Source of the DNA: Quisquiliibacterium sp. | GTDB lineage: Bacteria; Pseudomonadota; Gammaproteobacteria; Burkholderiales; Burkholderiaceae_E | Assembly: GCA_023257915.1 (NCBI GenBank) | Contig: JALRBB010000441.1 | Location: 1-14,574 of the forward strand | Direction of reading: 5' to 3' | Length of the DNA: 14,574 bases | Part shown: positions 1-6,083 of the stretch, in pieces | Position numbering within the stretch: position 1 is the stretch's first letter | Layout: the number at the start of each line of letters is the position of its first letter | Translations under genes and position numbers: made by a program | The notes under the pieces: model-generated | Database searches by the model: none | Seen by the model: only the letters and a program-made list of their open reading frames with translations | What the model was told of the DNA's origin: nothing

Positions 1-258
1 GTCTACTCGAGCGATGAGACTCGCCAGTGGGCGCAGGCTGGTTGCCGCAGTGCCGGCATTGGCTGTCTGGAGTGCAAGCAGCCGGTGATCGACGCGGTGC
101 TGGCCGAGCAGCAAGTGTTTCTGGAGCGCGCCCAGCCCTACTTGGATGATCGTGCGCTGCTGCGCAACATCATCGCCGATGGCTGTGAGCAGGCGCGTAA
201 GCTGGCCCAGGAGACGATGCGCGACGTGCGCGAGGCGATGGGGCTGACGCTCGGTTGA
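1..258 (+). CDS. trpS: Tryptophanyl-tRNA synthetase, C-terminal end (partial)
   Basis: Frame 1 is open from the first base to TGA at 256-258 and encodes the last 85 residues of a protein whose start lies left of the window. It includes AGIGCLECKQPVIDAVL, then a helical tail ending RKLAQETMRDVREAMGL. The ECKQ segment followed by an ADG..ARKLA.ET...VREAMG tail is the C-terminal region of bacterial class I TrpS, which charges tRNA-Trp in the cytoplasm. The catalytic HIGH and KMSKS motifs would lie outside the window. Placement upstream of a small methyltransferase and dapA matches Burkholderiales gene order. Identity rests on recalled family sequence and neighbourhood. Confidence 0.85.
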   Translation, partial: VYSSDETRQWAQAGCRSAGIGCLECKQPVIDAVLAEQQVFLERAQPYLDDRALLRNIIADGCEQARKLAQETMRDVREAMGLTLG

Positions 259-322
259 GCGTCGGCGCAAGCGCAAAGCGCATCCGAAACTTCAGTGTTC
301 GAGTGAAGCTCACGGCCCTTCG

Positions 323-904
323 ATGCAGCAATCCGGTCAAGCAAGCCATGCGTTGAGCATCTCTGGCCCATCCCAATGGGTGCAACGCTGGTCGCCGCTG
401 ATGCGATCCGGCGGGCGTGCGCTTGACTTCGCCAGCGGTGCGGGGCGCAATCTGCCGCCGCTGCGCGAGCGTGGCTCCCAGATCGTGGCGGCCGATCGCG
501 ACGACAAGGCGCTCGCGATGTTGGCGCAAGGCTACCCGGACGTTCAGTGTGTTTGCACCGATCTCGAACATGCGCCTTGGCCGTTTGCCGCGCGCAGCTT
601 CGACACGCTGGTCTGCTGCAACTATCTGTATCGCCCGCGTCTGGATCTTCTCGTCGGATTGCTTGCCCCGGGCGGTGTGCTGATCTACGAGACCTTTGCG
701 CGCGGAAATGAACGCTACGGCAAGCCCTCCAACCCGGCGTTTTTGCTTGCTGAAGGAGAGCTGCTCCGGGTTGCGCGCCGCAATGGACTGGTGACGCTGG
801 GCTATGAGCACGGATTTTCCGGCCCGCAGCGTCCGGCGATCGTGCAGCGCCTGTGTGCAGTGCGTCCGCCCTTTGACGCAGAAACTTATCCGCTGGTCGG
901 CTAG
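323..904 (+). CDS. Class I SAM-dependent methyltransferase
   Basis: A 193-residue cytoplasmic protein with a class I (Rossmann) methyltransferase core. The SAM-binding motif I is LDFASGAGR (residues 34-42), the acidic ribose-binding strand end is VAADRD (55-60), the adenine-side acidic residue is in CTDLEHAPWPF (78-88), and a post-core strand reads LLAPGGVLIYETF (113-125). The fold resembles the TehB/UbiE-like small methyltransferases; the substrate cannot be read from the sequence. It lies between trpS and dapA, as in many Burkholderiales, with 64 bases separating it from trpS and 27 from the dapA start. The ATG at 323 has no strong Shine-Dalgarno sequence. The methyltransferase call is firm and the role is unknown. 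Confidence 0.88.
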   Translation: MQQSGQASHALSISGPSQWVQRWSPLMRSGGRALDFASGAGRNLPPLRERGSQIVAADRDDKALAMLAQGYPDVQCVCTDLEHAPWPFAARSFDTLVCCNYLYRPRLDLLVGLLAPGGVLIYETFARGNERYGKPSNPAFLLAEGELLRVARRNGLVTLGYEHGFSGPQRPAIVQRLCAVRPPFDAETYPLVG

Positions 905-919
905 AATCAGGTTTTCCGC

Positions 920-925
920 AGGAAG
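920..925 (+). promoter_or_regulatory. Ribosome binding site that decides the dapA start
   Basis: AGGAAG directly abuts an ATG at 926 but is 6 bases from a second in-frame ATG at 932. Only the second spacing is suitable. Starting at 932 also gives [13 protein letters not shown], which aligns with the E. coli DapA N-terminus and gives its exact length of 292 residues. Confidence 0.7.
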
Positions 926-931
926 ATGACC

Positions 932-1810
932 ATGTTCAAGGGAAGTCTTGTCGCCGTCGTGACGCCAATGCATGACGACGGGTCGCTCGATCTCGACAGC
1001 TATCGCCGCCTCATCGACTGGCATGTTGACGAAGGCACGTCGGCAATTGTCGCCGTCGGTACTACCGGTGAATCGCCCACGGTTGATTTCGACGAGCATT
1101 GCGAGCTCATCCGTGTTGCGATCGAACAAAGTGCTGGCCGGGTTCCGGTGGTCGCAGGCACCGGAGGCAACTCCACCCGCGAGGCTATCGAACTGACCGA
1201 GTTCGCCAAAAACGCCGGCGCAGCCGCGTCTTTGCAGGTTGTTCCGTACTACAACAAACCAACTCAGGAAGGCCTGTACCGGCATTTCCGTGCGGTCGCC
1301 GAAGCGGTTGATCTGCCGGTCATTCTGTACAACGTGCCCGGACGTACCGTGGCCGACCTCTCCAACGACACCACCGTGCGGCTGTCCGAGGTTCCCGGCA
1401 TCGTCGGCCTCAAGGATGCTACTGGCGATATCCCGCGGGTGTCCGACCTGCTCGCGCGTCTGCCGGCCGACTTCAGCGTGCTGAGCGGCAACGATGACTC
1501 CTGCCTGGCCCTGATGGCCATGGGTGGTCATGGCGTGATCTCGGTCACCGCCAACGTCGCACCCGGTCCAATGGCACAGATGTGTGCGGCCGCGCTGGCG
1601 GGCAACTGGGCGGATGCGCTCGCGATCAATCGCAAATTGCTGCCGCTGCACCTGAAGCTGTTCGTTGAAGCCAACCCGATCCCGGTCAAGTGGGCGCTGC
1701 AGCGCATGGGACGGATCGGCGCCGGTATTCGCCTGCCGATGACTCCGCTGTCCGAGGGGCATCACCAGACCGTGATGGCGGCGTTGACGGCAGCCGGGGT
1801 GCTTAGCTGA
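932..1810 (+). CDS. dapA: 4-hydroxy-tetrahydrodipicolinate synthase
   Basis: DapA condenses pyruvate with aspartate semialdehyde in the first committed step to meso-diaminopimelate and lysine. It is a cytoplasmic TIM barrel, usually a tetramer. With the start at 932 the protein has 292 residues, the same as E. coli, and the catalytic residues fall at identical positions: K161 (GLKDATGD, Schiff base), the triad T44, T45 and Y133, Y107 (VVPYYNKP), and R138 in YNVPGRT. In the lysine-inhibition pocket as I recall it from E. coli, S48, H56, N80, E84 and Y106 are kept, but A49 is Pro and H53 is Phe. The stop overlaps the bamC start as TGATG, so the two are probably translationally coupled. The dapA-bamC pairing is also found in gammaproteobacteria. 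Confidence 0.97.
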   Translation: MFKGSLVAVVTPMHDDGSLDLDSYRRLIDWHVDEGTSAIVAVGTTGESPTVDFDEHCELIRVAIEQSAGRVPVVAGTGGNSTREAIELTEFAKNAGAAASLQVVPYYNKPTQEGLYRHFRAVAEAVDLPVILYNVPGRTVADLSNDTTVRLSEVPGIVGLKDATGDIPRVSDLLARLPADFSVLSGNDDSCLALMAMGGHGVISVTANVAPGPMAQMCAAALAGNWADALAINRKLLPLHLKLFVEANPIPVKWALQRMGRIGAGIRLPMTPLSEGHHQTVMAALTAAGVLS

Positions 1811-2976
1811 TGAATGCCGTTCCTGCAGGCTGGACCATGCGAGGTCTAACGCTGACAGCGGTGTCGCTTGCGCTGGCGATTTCGGTCGCCGGCTGCTCGA
1901 CGATCAATGATCTGGCCAGCGGCAACGACGTGATCGATTACAAGTCGGCGGGCAAGCTGCCAAGGCTTGACGTGCCTCCCGATCTGATCTCCCCGCGCGG
2001 CGATGATCGCTATGCAATTCCGGAGCGCCAGCAGCGCGAGCGCACCTACTCGGGCTTTCAAAGCGCGAGGGCCTCGGATCGGGTTGCAACCGATCCGCGC
2101 GTTCTGCCCACGGTCGACGGGATGCGTATCGAGCGCTCCGGTTCGCAGCGCTGGCTCGTCGTCAACCAGCCGGCCGATCGGCTATGGCCGACGATTCGCG
2201 AGTTCTGGCAGGAGTCCGGTTTTTTGATCCAGACCGAGTCGCCGGCTACCGGCATTTTGGAGACCGAATGGGCCGAGAACCGCGCCAAGCTGCCGCAGGA
2301 CTTTATTCGCAAGACGCTCGGCAAGGTGATGGATTCGCTGTATTCGACCGGCGAGCGTGACCGGTTTCGCACGCGGCTGGAAGCGGTGCAGGGTGGTACC
2401 GAGATCTATATCAGCCATCGCGGCATGGTCGAGGTCTATCGCTCCGCGGCGCAAGACAGCACCGTATGGCAGTCGCGGCCGAGCGACCCTGAGCTCGAAG
2501 CGGAATTCCTGCGCCGCCTGATGGTCAAGCTGGGCGCCGGCGAAGTCAAGTCCAAGACTCTGATCGCGCAGACCGACAAGCCACAGGAAACTGCCCGTCT
2601 GGTTGGTACCGATTCCGGCAGCGGCGGTCTGGAAGTGCGCGAAGGCTTCGATCGAGCCTGGCGACGGATTGGGCTGGCGCTTGATCGTGGCGGTTTTACG
2701 GTCGAAGATCGTGACCGTTCGAAGGGCATCTATTTCGTGCGCTACATCGATCCGGAGGTGGCCGGCGGGCAGAAAAAAGGCGTGCTGAACCGCTGGTTTG
2801 GCATCGGTAGCGGTGACAAAGGCTCTGCGCAACAGTACCAGGTGGTCGTCCAGGCCAGCGGCGAGAGTTCGATCGTCATGGTTCGCTCCAAGGATGGCCA
2901 GACCCCGAGTGTCGACGTCGATCTGCAGACCGCGCGCAAGATTCTCGCGTTGCTGCAGGATCAGCTTAAGCAGTAA
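1810..2976 (+). CDS. bamC: Outer membrane protein assembly factor BamC (lipoprotein)
   Basis: BamC is a lipoprotein subunit of the BAM complex that folds beta-barrel proteins into the outer membrane. The N-terminus is a lipoprotein signal, LALAISVAGC, with the lipidated Cys at residue 29. An unstructured segment, KLPRLDVPPDL, corresponds to the stretch by which BamC contacts BamD. Two helix-grip domains follow, roughly residues 105-245 and 265-388. The first ATG (1810) overlaps the dapA stop. A second in-frame ATG at 1837, with AGG 7 bases upstream, would give a more typical signal peptide with the Cys at position 20, so the true start may be 1837. The 388 residues are close to the usual length of proteobacterial BamC. 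Confidence 0.9.
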   Translation: MNAVPAGWTMRGLTLTAVSLALAISVAGCSTINDLASGNDVIDYKSAGKLPRLDVPPDLISPRGDDRYAIPERQQRERTYSGFQSARASDRVATDPRVLPTVDGMRIERSGSQRWLVVNQPADRLWPTIREFWQESGFLIQTESPATGILETEWAENRAKLPQDFIRKTLGKVMDSLYSTGERDRFRTRLEAVQGGTEIYISHRGMVEVYRSAAQDSTVWQSRPSDPELEAEFLRRLMVKLGAGEVKSKTLIAQTDKPQETARLVGTDSGSGGLEVREGFDRAWRRIGLALDRGGFTVEDRDRSKGIYFVRYIDPEVAGGQKKGVLNRWFGIGSGDKGSAQQYQVVVQASGESSIVMVRSKDGQTPSVDVDLQTARKILALLQDQLKQ

Positions 2977-3003
2977 GCGGTCGCGTAGCCGACGCGGCCG
3001 TCG

Positions 3004-3777
3004 ATGCGGTTCTGCAGCCTGGGAAGCGGCAGCGAGGGAAACGCGCTGCTGATCGAATGCGAGGTCGATTCGCGGGTCGTGCGCCTGCTCATCGACTGCG
3101 GATTCGGCATTCGAGAATTCTCCAACCGTCTTGGTCGCCTCGGCCTTGAGCCATCCCAGATCGACGCGATCCTGGTGACCCATGAGCACGGCGATCATAT
3201 TGGCGGCGCACCGCGTGTCGCGGCCTTTTCAGGTGCGCAGCTGTACATGACCATGGGGACCGCGCTTGCCGGGCTGAAAGATCCGGCGAACGTCCGCTTC
3301 ACTCCGATTGATTCGCACGCAGGGCTGCAGATCGGCGGGGTGAGCATCGAGCCGGTGCCGGTGCCGCATGATGCGCGCGAACCGGTGCAGTTCGTCATCG
3401 ACGACGGCAATACCCGGCTCGGTGTGCTGACCGATCTTGGACGCTCGACACCGCATGTGGTGCGCGCGATGAGCAGACTCGATGCGATCGTGCTGGAATG
3501 CAATCATGATTCGGCGATGCTCGAGGCGAGCAGCTACCCGCTCTCGCTAAAGCGCAGGATCGCCGGCGACTATGGTCATCTGGCCAATCAGGCGTCTTCG
3601 CAACTGCTCTCGCAGATTGACCACAGCCGACTGCGCACCGTCGTCGCCGCGCATCTGAGCCGCAGCAATAATCATCCGGACCTGGCGCGCGAGGCGCTCG
3701 CGAGCGCCTGGGGTCAGGATCCGGATCGCATCCTGGTCGCTGACCAGGACGTGGGGCTGGACTGGGTTAGCGCCTGA
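3004..3777 (+). CDS. Metallo-beta-lactamase-fold hydrolase, YycJ/WalJ-like
   Basis: A 257-residue cytoplasmic protein beginning MRFCSLGSGSEGNALLIE, the opening of the YycJ/WalJ branch of the metallo-beta-lactamase superfamily. The metal-binding motif THEHGDH has H60, H62, D64 and H65. Further family signatures are VPHDA (third metal-site His), LTDLG (bridging Asp), LECNHD and HLSRSNNHP (terminal His). Related proteins such as Bacillus YycJ are reported as 5'-3' exonucleases and linked to cell-wall coordination, but the substrate here is not shown. It lies 27 bases after bamC in the same direction and is probably the last gene of that transcript. The superfamily is certain; a nuclease role is inferred from relatives. 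Confidence 0.88.
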   Translation: MRFCSLGSGSEGNALLIECEVDSRVVRLLIDCGFGIREFSNRLGRLGLEPSQIDAILVTHEHGDHIGGAPRVAAFSGAQLYMTMGTALAGLKDPANVRFTPIDSHAGLQIGGVSIEPVPVPHDAREPVQFVIDDGNTRLGVLTDLGRSTPHVVRAMSRLDAIVLECNHDSAMLEASSYPLSLKRRIAGDYGHLANQASSQLLSQIDHSRLRTVVAAHLSRSNNHPDLAREALASAWGQDPDRILVADQDVGLDWVSA

Positions 3778-3787
3778 GCCAGGGCGC

Positions 3788-4264
3788 TCAAAGACCGAGT
3801 GTGGTGGCCGGCAGGCAGGGTTCGGATTCCTGCCAGGCAGTCTCGAAGCGATCGACCGGGGCATTCGCCTGCGAAGGATCGTGCAGCGTGCAGACGCCGC
3901 GGGTGGAGTCCGGATGTGCGAGACGTACCGTGTGCGCCGCGTCGACCACAAGAAAGCTGTCGCTGATTCGCACCAGCGCAGGCAGGCGGCGGAATTCGAC
4001 CCGCGCGGCATGCTCGCGGCGCAGCCGGGCCAGTCGTGGCGCATGGCGCTCGGCCCAGTCGGTTCCTGCGATCAGCACCCGCAGTGTTGCGCCTGCGCTG
4101 ACCGCCGCGCGCAGCGCGGATGCGGTCTCTGCGTTCTCAAGCGGCCAGTGCTGCAGTGTCGGATCGAGCAGCAACATTGACCGGTGGCACAGCCGGAGCG
4201 CCTGCAGCACCGTGTCATGAAACTCGCGCCGGCCGTCGAATGGGATGCGCTGCGCCAGAGTCAT
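3788..4264 (-). CDS. PLD-like domain protein with no catalytic HKD motif
   Basis: A 158-residue cytoplasmic protein with no signal peptide or membrane segment. The layout matches one half of a phospholipase D-type fold: helix, strand MLLLDPTL (30-37), helix, strand LRVLIAG (61-67), then SDSFLVVD (101-108) and a closing FETAWQES (140-147). In active PLD enzymes the SDSFLVVD position holds an HxK(x4)D motif. Here the His and Lys are absent, so catalysis of that kind is not expected. Its ATG overlaps the roxA stop as ATGA, so it is the second gene of a coupled pair. Similar small proteins beside cupin oxygenase genes are, as I recall, common in betaproteobacteria under a DUF name. Function is unknown; an accessory or binding role is inference. 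Confidence 0.72.
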   Translation of the reverse strand: MTLAQRIPFDGRREFHDTVLQALRLCHRSMLLLDPTLQHWPLENAETASALRAAVSAGATLRVLIAGTDWAERHAPRLARLRREHAARVEFRRLPALVRISDSFLVVDAAHTVRLAHPDSTRGVCTLHDPSQANAPVDRFETAWQESEPCLPATTLGL

Positions 4265-5454
4265 CGGAGCGGTTTCCTGCGCGGGCCGACGTCAGATGCC
4301 GCGGGCTTTGCATCGAACCGGATCCATCCGGCCTCGAACCAGTCATGCAACAGATCGAGCAGGGCTGGATCGTCCATCCGCTCGGCAAACTCCCGTGGCG
4401 CAAGACATCGCTGATCGGCCAGGCGATGCAGCACTGGGCGCCATCCGGATTCCGGCTCGATGCATTCGCCATTGATGAAAAAATCCTTGCCGCGATAGGC
4501 GAGACGGCTGCGTCGGTCTGCGCGCAAGCCCTTTCGCGCGACATCCTGTGCGAATGCCGTCCGCGATATCGGATGATCGGTGGTTTCGAACCAGACGTTG
4601 GGCTTGGGTTCGGTGAGGAACCGGCCGATGAAGCGTGAAATTGATTGTGCATCCGGCCGCCAGTTCTCGATCCATCCGGACAACTCGCGCTGCATCGCGT
4701 CCGGTATGCGGGCCGGACTCGTGGTGGCCTTTACCCCAGGATCGCGAAACCGCGGATCGGTCCCGCGGATCGGAGAGTCGGCACAGTCGGCAAGCCAGGC
4801 GTGCAGCAACTCGTGACGCGAGGGGGCACGAAATCCGATCGAGAAGGTCATGCATTCGCCCATCGCGACGCCATCATGCGCCCAGCCGGGGGGCAGATAG
4901 AGCATGTCACCGGGTTCCAGAATGGCTTCGTCGCTCGGAGTGAATTCGCGCAGCAGCTTCAGAGGAACTGCATCGCGCAGCGTATTGTCGGCTTGTTTTC
5001 CCCAGCGCCAATGGCGACGCCCCTGCGCCTGGAGCAGGAACACATCATAGGAGTCCAGGTGTGGACCGACGCCGCCACCGTCGACCGCGTAGCTGATCAT
5101 CAGATCGTCGAGCCGGGCATCGGCGATGAAGCGGAACCGGTCCAGCAGCGAGCGGATCGCGTCATCATGCAGGTCCATCCCCTGGAGCAACAGCGTCCAG
5201 TGGCGTTTCGCCTCGAGCGGAATCTCGTCCTCGGCGAACGGGCCATGCGCGAGTGACCAGCGTCCGCGCTGCCTGCGGATCAATCGTGACTCGGCCGGGT
5301 CTTCTTCGTTATGGGCGATTTCGAGCAGCCGCTGCAGGCTGAGCGGCGACTTGAAATCCGGCAAGGCCTGGCGCACCAGCAGCGGACGTCGCTGCCAGTG
5401 GTGGGACATGAAGTGTTTTAAACTGGTCTGGCCCAGCGGCGGCTTGTTTCGCAT
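4261..5454 (-). CDS. roxA: Ribosomal protein uL16 arginine 3-hydroxylase (JmjC/cupin)
   Basis: RoxA/YcfD is an Fe(II)- and 2-oxoglutarate-dependent oxygenase that hydroxylates an arginine of ribosomal protein L16. With the start at 5454 it has 397 residues (E. coli 373). Shared signatures are HWQRRPLLVR (19-28), GRWSLAHGPF (64-73), DDLMISYAVDGGGVGPHLDSY (116-136) with iron ligands H132 and D134, GRRHWRWG (145-152), and LEPGDMLYLPPGWAHDG (179-195) with the third ligand H193. The rest forms the dimerisation and winged-helix part. The frame stays open to an ATG at 5496, but that start would overlap the divergent FKBP gene and adds 14 residues without family similarity. No Shine-Dalgarno precedes 5454, and a TATAAT lies just upstream (see promoter). 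Its stop overlaps the next gene. Confidence 0.93.
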   Translation of the reverse strand: MRNKPPLGQTSLKHFMSHHWQRRPLLVRQALPDFKSPLSLQRLLEIAHNEEDPAESRLIRRQRGRWSLAHGPFAEDEIPLEAKRHWTLLLQGMDLHDDAIRSLLDRFRFIADARLDDLMISYAVDGGGVGPHLDSYDVFLLQAQGRRHWRWGKQADNTLRDAVPLKLLREFTPSDEAILEPGDMLYLPPGWAHDGVAMGECMTFSIGFRAPSRHELLHAWLADCADSPIRGTDPRFRDPGVKATTSPARIPDAMQRELSGWIENWRPDAQSISRFIGRFLTEPKPNVWFETTDHPISRTAFAQDVARKGLRADRRSRLAYRGKDFFINGECIEPESGWRPVLHRLADQRCLAPREFAERMDDPALLDLLHDWFEAGWIRFDAKPAASDVGPRRKPLR

Positions 5455-5460
5455 TAGGAA

Positions 5461-5490
5461 ATTATAGGGAACTGTGATGCTGATCGACGA
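5461..5490 (-). promoter_or_regulatory. Candidate roxA promoter (perfect -10, weak -35)
   Basis: On the minus strand a perfect TATAAT sits at 5466-5461. Counting down from it puts the transcription start at about 5454, the A of the roxA ATG, so the transcript would be leaderless; this fits the lack of a ribosome binding site. A -35 candidate TCGTCG at 5490-5485 matches TTGACA at only 3 of 6 positions with an 18-base spacer. The box also touches the AGGGA ribosome binding site of the divergent gene. Confidence 0.42.
5466..5470 (+). promoter_or_regulatory. Ribosome binding site of the FKBP gene
   Basis: AGGGA lies 6 bases before the ATG at 5477. This favours 5477 over the GTG immediately upstream at 5474, which would be only 3 bases from the site. 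Confidence 0.6.
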
Positions 5491-6070
5491 CGACACCTGG
5501 GTGACCGTTCGATACCGACTGTTTGACTCGCAAGGCGAGGAGATTGATCCGGTCGAGCGCGAGCTGACCTATCTGCACGGAGGCTATGGCGCGGTCTTTG
5601 CGCAGATCGAGCAGGCTCTGCAAGGCCATCCGGTTGGGTTCGGCACCAGTGTCTATTTGCAGCCGGAGGACAGCTTCGGCGACTACGACGCAGAACTGGT
5701 CCAGTTGGTGCCGCGCGACGCATTACCCGCGGAACTGGAGATCGGGATGAGCTTCGAAGGGGTCCCTGGCGAGAGCGGCGATGATGAGGACGAACAGCGG
5801 ATCTACATCGTGACCGACATGGCCGAGGGGGTTGTCGTGCTCGATGCGAACCATCCGCTTGCCGGAATGGCCTTGCGCTTCGATTTGCAGGTGGTCGATC
5901 TGCGAGTGGCGACCGATGAGGAGATTGAAAACGAGCGGGCACAGGCGGGCGAAGAGAACGATGAGCACATGCTGATCCGGCCGGTGCGTTCGCATCTGCG
6001 TCACGATGGCGACGAGCCTTTCGATGACGAGCCGGAAAGCCCGTTGGGCCCGTCACGCAGGCTGCATTGA
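5477..6070 (+). CDS. SlyD-like FKBP-type peptidyl-prolyl isomerase
   Basis: A 197-residue cytoplasmic foldase. It has the SlyD arrangement: an FKBP half with YLHGGYG and QIEQALQGHPVG (32-54), an inserted flap domain (about 65-120) starting PEDSFGDYDAELVQLVPRD, and the FKBP closing half LDANHPLAGMALRFDLQVVDLR (122-143) followed by AT.EEI. SlyD proteins speed proline isomerisation and act as chaperones through the inserted domain. The His/Cys-rich metal-binding tail of E. coli SlyD is missing. The C-terminus (about 148-190) is acidic and polar, and the flap carries an extra acidic loop (GESGDDEDEQ). It diverges from roxA and converges on mutS with 13 bases between the stops. I see no terminator in that gap. 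Confidence 0.87.
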   Translation: MLIDDDTWVTVRYRLFDSQGEEIDPVERELTYLHGGYGAVFAQIEQALQGHPVGFGTSVYLQPEDSFGDYDAELVQLVPRDALPAELEIGMSFEGVPGESGDDEDEQRIYIVTDMAEGVVVLDANHPLAGMALRFDLQVVDLRVATDEEIENERAQAGEENDEHMLIRPVRSHLRHDGDEPFDDEPESPLGPSRRLH

Positions 6071-6083
6071 TTCGCGCAGTCGC

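Noticed and set aside
290..308. CTTCA...TGAAG inverted repeat upstream of the methyltransferase gene
   Set aside because: Five base pairs with a 9-base loop and no T-run; too weak to call a terminator or regulatory hairpin.
170..1765. Long minus-strand open frame (531 codons) opposite the methyltransferase and dapA genes
   Set aside because: It is antisense to two well-supported genes, its product is rich in Arg and His with no recognisable domain, and such frames arise from GC-rich third codon positions.
2182..3198. Minus-strand open frame of 338 codons opposite bamC
   Set aside because: Shadow of bamC and the start of the hydrolase gene; no motif and an unlikely composition.
3769..3788. 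Inverted repeat AGCGCC...GGCGCT at the convergence of the hydrolase and PLD-like genes as a terminator
   Set aside because: Only a 6-bp stem, no T-run in either direction, and an overlapping alternative pairing (TGAGC/GCTCA); not distinguishable from chance.
5455..5496. Upstream ATG at 5496 as the roxA start
   Set aside because: It adds 14 residues with no RoxA similarity and would place the start inside the divergent FKBP gene; the ATG at 5454 fits family length better.
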